Origin: Ignavibacteria bacterium UBA7675
GTDB lineage: Bacteria > Bacteroidota > Ignavibacteria > Kapaibacteriales > UB7675
DNA length: 25,108 bases
NCBI GenBank assembly: GCA_002483085.1
Contig: DLHF01000077.1
Location: forward strand, 1 to 25,108
Direction of reading: 5' to 3'
In this document: piece by piece, positions 24,016-25,108 of the stretch
Layout: the number at the start of each line of letters is the position of its first letter
How positions within the stretch are numbered: the stretch's first letter is position 1
Translations under genes and position numbers: made by a program
Notes under the pieces: model-generated
Database searches by the model: none
Seen by the model: the letters and a program-made list of their open reading frames with translations, nothing else
What the model was told of the DNA's origin: nothing

Positions 24016-24366
24016 ATGACTTACTTTGTTCTTGTAATTTACACACCCTCGCCAACTGCGGAGGGGATGCCACTGCGATCATGCGTAAACGCTTTGCAGC
24101 GAATGGGACTCGAAACTGTCCTAACCGACGATGACGGGTGCGATCATAGTTTGCCCGTGCCAGTTCTGGCAGGGGAGTTTATTGCCCCCGATGTTCGGCA
24201 ATGCCGTGAATACGTGTATGATCGCGTCCAGACTATCTTCAACGATTATGACATCCAAGGAAAGTTGTTTGTGCTGGTCAGTGAACAGTACACATGGACA
24301 GCAAAAGAACTTTATCGGAACGTGCTGAATCTGCGCGAGCAAACGCGTTCTTACGGCTTGCAGTAA
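24016..24366 (+). CDS. Hypothetical protein
   Basis: A 116-residue protein beginning MTYFVLVIYTPSPTAEGMPL, with no domain I recognise. It looks like a soluble alpha/beta protein: a first hydrophobic strand (FVLVIY), LETVLTDDDGCDHS, and a later strand KLFVLVSEQ followed by a helix. No good ribosome binding site; the frame is open from ATG 23896 (156 residues), but the extra 40 residues look non-coding. It converges with the HTH gene at 24456; a weak hairpin (24369-24391, GCAAAGGAG pairing with CTCTTTTGC including one G-T) lies between. Confidence 0.5.
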   Translation: MTYFVLVIYTPSPTAEGMPLRSCVNALQRMGLETVLTDDDGCDHSLPVPVLAGEFIAPDVRQCREYVYDRVQTIFNDYDIQGKLFVLVSEQYTWTAKELYRNVLNLREQTRSYGLQ

Positions 24367-24455
24367 TTGCAAAGGAGTATTTTGCTCTTTTGCTTACGTT
24401 TACACAGAAAGCTGTGGGTATCTTGGCCGTACTGTGTACTCCTGAGCTCCTTGCG

Positions 24456-24911
24456 CTATGCTCTGATGTCGATTTCGCGCTGGGCATGGAGCAGCATTTC
24501 GCGAAAGACCGGCAGAGAAGCAGGCGTCATATTATGTGCCACCGTAAGTCGGTAGGTCGCGAGGCTCAGCAAGAGATATAGGTGTTCACTATAGCTTACT
24601 GCATCCGATGAAGGTGAGCTATTGGGCTCGGCAGGTAACTGCAACAGTGCCGCGAATTCTCGCTGTCGCCTCTTCCCAATGTCATTGTCCGCAAAGATAC
24701 AGCCTTTACCCGATATCACCCATTTAGGGTTGCCTCCGATTTTGTGAAAACGTCTGAGAAGGCTCGGGCCAAGCGGCTTCTTGTCGTTAAAGTAATCGTA
24801 GACTGTCCCGGATCCCTTGTAGCCCAAGCCGCTCGTAAAATCCCCCATTTGCCGGAAGCATATGCTGGCGAAATACCTCAGCCTTGAGCCGGGTGTATTA
24901 ACAAATTCCAT
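24456..24911 (-). CDS. XRE-like helix-turn-helix protein, relative of the regulator at 15672
   Basis: A 151-residue protein. Residues 8-70 align with residues 4-65 of the other HTH protein: GSRLRYFASICFRQMGDFTS with GSRIRYFGVAVFGRIKAFAE, VYDYFNDKKPLGPSLLRR with LHKYMNDEREPGIGILQK, and PKWVISGKG with IDWLLSGEG. The C-terminal part (about 108-149) is helical, with no S24 domain. ATG 24911 is preferred because homology begins there; an upstream in-frame ATG at 24992 adds 27 unlike residues. Repeated TGCACTC sites lie upstream. It is probably a transcription repressor that controls itself. Confidence 0.68.
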   Translation of the reverse strand: MEFVNTPGSRLRYFASICFRQMGDFTSGLGYKGSGTVYDYFNDKKPLGPSLLRRFHKIGGNPKWVISGKGCIFADNDIGKRRQREFAALLQLPAEPNSSPSSDAVSYSEHLYLLLSLATYRLTVAHNMTPASLPVFREMLLHAQREIDIRA

Positions 24912-24944
24912 ACGTGCCTCGCACTGATAAGAATGACTATATAA

Positions 24945-24994
24945 AGTGCAGATGTTTTTTGTATGTGCACTCTTCAGTGAAACTATCTGCACTC
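24945..24994. promoter_or_regulatory. Repeated TGCACTC sites upstream of the HTH gene
   Basis: TGCACTC occurs at 24966-24972 and 24988-24994, exactly 22 bp apart, and again at 25063-25069 inside the terminal inverted repeat. The inverse form AGTGCAGAT (24945-24953) pairs with ATCTGCACT (24985-24993). The sites lie 35-85 bp upstream of the HTH start, where its promoter should be, so they are candidate operators. Confidence 0.5.
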
Positions 24995-25039
24995 ATTGAT
25001 TATTAAAACCGCCTTTAAATCATGTGTTTAGTAATAAAA

Positions 25040-25108
25040 GCGCACACGATTAGGGTGTCATTTGCACTCGAAAGGCGAAATGCAAAATGACACCCTAATC
25101 GTGTGCGC
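25040..25108. repeat. Long inverted repeat at the right edge
   Basis: The arms at 25040-25063 and 25085-25108 are perfect complements over 24 bp (outer end GCGCACACGATTAGGG), and TGCA arms continue inside after a one-base bulge. The loop contains one TGCACTC and a small TCG-AAAGG-CGA hairpin. Read on the minus strand the stem is followed by TTTTATT, so it could be a terminator for a minus-strand gene entering from the right. It ends exactly at the last base of the window. Confidence 0.8.

Overview
The window looks like a chromosomal piece of an FCB-group bacterium (Bacteroidota, Ignavibacteriota or Kapaibacteriota type; I cannot place it more finely). The reasons are a C-terminal type IX secretion sorting domain, a DUF5916 outer-membrane-type protein, roughly 800-residue double-repeat FtsX/MacB permeases, a SEKRYFKL-like helical-repeat protein, and a promoter that also fits the Bacteroidota TAnnTTTG box. 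I recognised no rRNA, tRNA, CRISPR array, integrase or transposase.

Left part (433-7463): a plus-strand ABC export operon. It holds a periplasmic adaptor, a MacB/LolD-type ATPase and two large paralogous permeases, with a strong intrinsic terminator between the permeases. Next (7742-11046) is a two-gene unit: a secreted alpha/beta hydrolase with a TPR-like tail and a DUF5916 protein, preceded by a perfect 16-bp palindrome beside a TATAAT box. A helical-repeat protein (11049-12566) runs convergently. A secreted Asp-box (BNR) protein with a T9SS tail (13138-15234) converges on a two-gene regulatory unit.

The regulatory unit (15242-16067, minus strand) is the most interesting part. An XRE-type DNA-binding protein overlaps by 11 bp a complete UmuD/LexA-type S24 self-cleaving protease. 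No umuC is present. It reads like a LexA/CI repressor split into two proteins. It is divergent from a plus-strand array (16277-22858) of small stress or antibiotic-binding fold genes: five single-domain VOC proteins, one probably exported tandem VOC protein, one broken VOC start, and one each of DUF1579, SRPBCC/AHSA1, DUF899 thioredoxin-fold and DinB-like proteins. The shared upstream region has a near-consensus promoter with a 26-bp palindrome lying over its spacer and -10, and a second copy of the core site 36 bp away in front of the regulator. My central hypothesis is that the split repressor controls itself and at least the first array gene, perhaps in response to DNA damage.

Right part (22859-25108): a small protein with its own promoter, palindrome and terminator, then a roughly 600-base gene-poor stretch with several hairpins including a very stable 88-nt one (candidate RNA), an unknown protein, and a second XRE protein related to the first. 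Its upstream region carries repeated TGCACTC sites. The window ends exactly at the end of a long inverted repeat. A degenerate dispersed repeat occurs three times in the same orientation (near 171, 12822 and 20947).
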